From: an uncultured Oxalobacter sp.
GTDB taxonomy: Bacteria > Pseudomonadota > Gammaproteobacteria > Burkholderiales > Burkholderiaceae_D
DNA: 8,229 bases
NCBI GenBank assembly: GCA_937916185.1
Contig: CALGGD010000257.1
Span: 1-8,229, forward strand
Direction: 5' to 3'
In this document: positions 6,718 to 8,229 of the stretch, one piece after another
Numbering within the stretch: position 1 is the first letter of the stretch
Layout of the letters: each line of letters starts with the position of its first letter
Program-made: the position numbers and the translations under genes
Notes under the pieces: model-generated
Database searches by the model: none
What the model saw: the letters and a program-made list of their open reading frames with translations, nothing else
Told to the model about the DNA's origin: nothing

Positions 6718-6782
6718 AATGAGCCCTAAACGAAAGCAAATAACTGAATTAAAATTTAGAAAAACCAATATTTTTTAAAAAA
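6718..6782. other. Intergenic gap with a T6A6 palindrome next to the start codon
   Basis: A 65-base AT-rich gap. TTTTTTAAAAAA (6771-6782) directly abuts the ATG at 6783, and no Shine-Dalgarno sequence precedes either this ATG or the in-frame one at 6789. The gap could hold a promoter, but I see no well-spaced pair of boxes. Confidence 0.4.
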
Positions 6783-7934
6783 ATGTTAATGAATAAATAC
6801 CGATATATTTCCTGCGCTGTTTTCCTGATATTGGACATCCTTTCTACTTGGTTATGTTCACGGTTTGAAAACGGCTATCTTGCTATCCTGACAACCATGC
6901 TGGGTATTGCCTATCTGGTCTGGGAAATTTCACAGACACAAGTTGACCATATCAAAATAGGCAGTGTTGTCTTTACAGCCATCAGCATTACTTGCACAGC
7001 CATTATTGGATATTACGCAAAATTTGGAACAGGATTAAATCGAACATTAGTACCAATACAACTATTATTTGGATTTACTATTCCTTCAATTTTTTTGGCA
7101 GCGTTCCTTGGTTATGTTGCCATTTCCAGAAGCAATCAAATTAAACTGAGGTTGGCAATCCCATGCTCTGTTTGGCCAATACCCCTGATATCATTACCTG
7201 CTTATCTATTCAGTGCTTGGGAAATAAGTGGTTATTCAGCTCCTTTCAAATGCTCTGCAATCGCTGTTGTAATCAGTATAATAATTTCCTTCTGTTCTTT
7301 CCTTGTATCATTGAAACAATCCAATACAACGTATTGGCTCGCAACCATAAGCGCATTTATCTTTGGTATTTTTAATATTTTTGTTTTACTTTACACTATA
7401 CTATCATCCCCTAATTTGATTTTTGTACTGGAATTTCTAAATAAACTTCCAAAGAATGCGGCCATATATTGTTTTGTTGCAGGAGCAATTCTCATTATCA
7501 GCACCATTCTTCATACATTTGTTTATCTCAAAAACGGTGTCAGCAAAAAAACAGCAATATGTATAATTGCCTCAATCATTATAATTATAATTGGCACTGT
7601 TTACATTTATTATTCTAGAAGCACAACAAAAATAGAAGCAAACGAATTGGCAGAACAATTCAAACAAAACCCCCAATCTACATATGACTCCTTGAGAGAA
7701 AAAAAAGCGATAACAATATCTGGAAAAATAAAATCTTTGAATAAAAGCCTCTTTCTAAAAAAACCTTTTATTGAATTCGAAACGAATAATAACGAAAAGT
7801 TAAAGGTATACGTCAATGAAGAAGATTACCAACGACTTCGCGCAAACGAATCAACTTCTGTAGAATGTGGCAGTGTCTATAAAGGAATAACTGGAACAAT
7901 TAATGGTAAAGAGTGTCATATTGTCAGTAAATGA
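6783..7934 (+). CDS. Polytopic membrane protein with C-terminal OB-like domain
   Basis: A 383-residue protein with about nine hydrophobic helices (roughly 8-26, 30-48, 59-78, 88-114, 125-145, 157-177, 185-207, 227-248 and 257-277). The basic loop between helices 8 and 9 (YLKNGVSKK) and the basic N-terminus both fit a cytoplasmic side, which places the C-terminal 105 residues outside the membrane. That tail reads like the tRNA_anti-like OB-fold domain found in many small bacterial proteins: ELAEQFKQNP, an ITISGKIKSL strand, a FIEFET strand, then a strand after SVECGSVYKG and a final GKECHIVSK with a Cys near the end. In that family the fold is a small beta barrel without nucleic-acid activity shown. 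Starts at 6783 and 6789 are both possible and neither has a ribosome site. The gene is more AT-rich in its second half. It follows the zinc-ribbon genes after 65 bases and may be a separate unit. Confidence 0.7.
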   Translation: MLMNKYRYISCAVFLILDILSTWLCSRFENGYLAILTTMLGIAYLVWEISQTQVDHIKIGSVVFTAISITCTAIIGYYAKFGTGLNRTLVPIQLLFGFTIPSIFLAAFLGYVAISRSNQIKLRLAIPCSVWPIPLISLPAYLFSAWEISGYSAPFKCSAIAVVISIIISFCSFLVSLKQSNTTYWLATISAFIFGIFNIFVLLYTILSSPNLIFVLEFLNKLPKNAAIYCFVAGAILIISTILHTFVYLKNGVSKKTAICIIASIIIIIIGTVYIYYSRSTTKIEANELAEQFKQNPQSTYDSLREKKAITISGKIKSLNKSLFLKKPFIEFETNNNEKLKVYVNEEDYQRLRANESTSVECGSVYKGITGTINGKECHIVSK

Positions 7935-8038
7935 CTTATCATGAGAACCCTCTACTTAAAGGTCAAGAAATTTTCCACTTCAATATAGACTGACAGCATT
8001 ATAGAAACAGAAAAATATGATTTTAAGGAAAACTCGAT
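7935..8038. other. Intergenic gap before the small basic protein
   Basis: About 100 bases. It ends in a clear ribosome site for the small gene that follows. TATAGA at 8000-8005 could be a -10 box, but no -35 box at the right distance is convincing. Confidence 0.35.
8025..8029 (+). promoter_or_regulatory. Ribosome binding site for the 59-residue protein
   Basis: AAGGA lies nine bases before the ATG at 8039. It is a good Shine-Dalgarno match and is the main evidence that this short frame is translated. Confidence 0.65.
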
Positions 8039-8218
8039 ATGTCTGATGTTAAAAAGAAAGTCTCTGGTACTATCAAGAAAGCGAAGGAAAACATTGTTTC
8101 TAAAGCTGGCAAAGCAAAAAATCTAGCAGAAGAAGCCATAAAAAAAGTACGACCCTTTCAAAATCCATACTCAGGCCGGCTGCAGCTTCATGCGCCAGGC
8201 GGATCTGGTAAACCATAG
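8039..8218 (+). CDS. Small basic helical protein, 59 residues
   Basis: A short gene with a good ribosome site and a TAG stop at 8216-8218. Residues 1-38 are Lys/Ala-rich and can form a long amphipathic helix with a regular Lys pattern (KKKVSGTIKKAKENI, then SKAGKAKNLAEEAIKKV). The last 20 residues change character to a Pro/Gly-rich tail (RPFQNPYSGRLQL then HAPGGSGKP). I do not recognise the family. No signal peptide or membrane helix is visible. The helical part resembles small stress or nucleoid-type proteins in composition only. It is on the same strand as the genes before it but separated by 104 bases, so it may have its own promoter. The abrupt tail could be native or the result of a frameshift in a longer gene; the window ends 11 bases after the stop, so this cannot be told from the sequence. 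Confidence 0.55.
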   Translation: MSDVKKKVSGTIKKAKENIVSKAGKAKNLAEEAIKKVRPFQNPYSGRLQLHAPGGSGKP

Positions 8219-8229
8219 ATTCCTTTGTG

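Noticed and set aside
8190..8215. GGSGKP near the end of the small protein as a Walker A motif
   Set aside because: It lacks the GxxxxGK[ST] spacing and a Ser or Thr after the Lys, and it sits at the very end of a 59-residue protein.

Overview
The window looks bacterial and probably comes from a Gram-negative proteobacterium. The support is a lipoprotein gene with a normal lipobox and a fold resembling surface-adhesin protein E, Shine-Dalgarno sites in front of several genes, and tightly packed same-strand genes of moderate GC. A betaproteobacterial host is my guess and is weakly supported. No rRNA, tRNA, CRISPR array, transposase or integrase was seen.

Layout. Positions 1-46 hold a perfect heptamer tandem repeat (AATCCCC, six full copies) that may run off the left edge. 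Positions 47 to about 1090 are extremely AT-rich and carry one minus-strand gene of unknown function. At about 1085-1100 the composition changes abruptly to moderate GC, and the sequence enters, mid-gene, the C-terminal part of an Hsp70/DnaK-like chaperone that has lost most of its ATPase domain. Everything after this is on the plus strand: a small lipoprotein (1974-2390), two paralogous membrane-anchored proteins with degenerate J-like N-termini (2431-3435 and 3438-4814), two zinc-ribbon membrane proteins (4837-5244 and 5266-6717), a nine-helix membrane protein with a C-terminal OB-like domain (6783-7934), and a 59-residue basic helical protein (8039-8218).

How the genes may work together (inference). 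The core from 2431 to 6717 has gaps of 2 to 22 bases and looks like one transcription unit. It lies downstream of an Hsp70 with only the small lipoprotein gene between. The two J-like proteins keep the fold pattern of J-domains but lack the HPD tripeptide that stimulates Hsp70. Three of the proteins carry a four-cysteine zinc ribbon and all four core proteins have membrane segments. The simplest reading is a membrane-bound Hsp70-partner module whose Hsp70 has been cut by a recombination event that brought in the AT-rich block. I know of no described system with this exact composition and cannot assign it a function.
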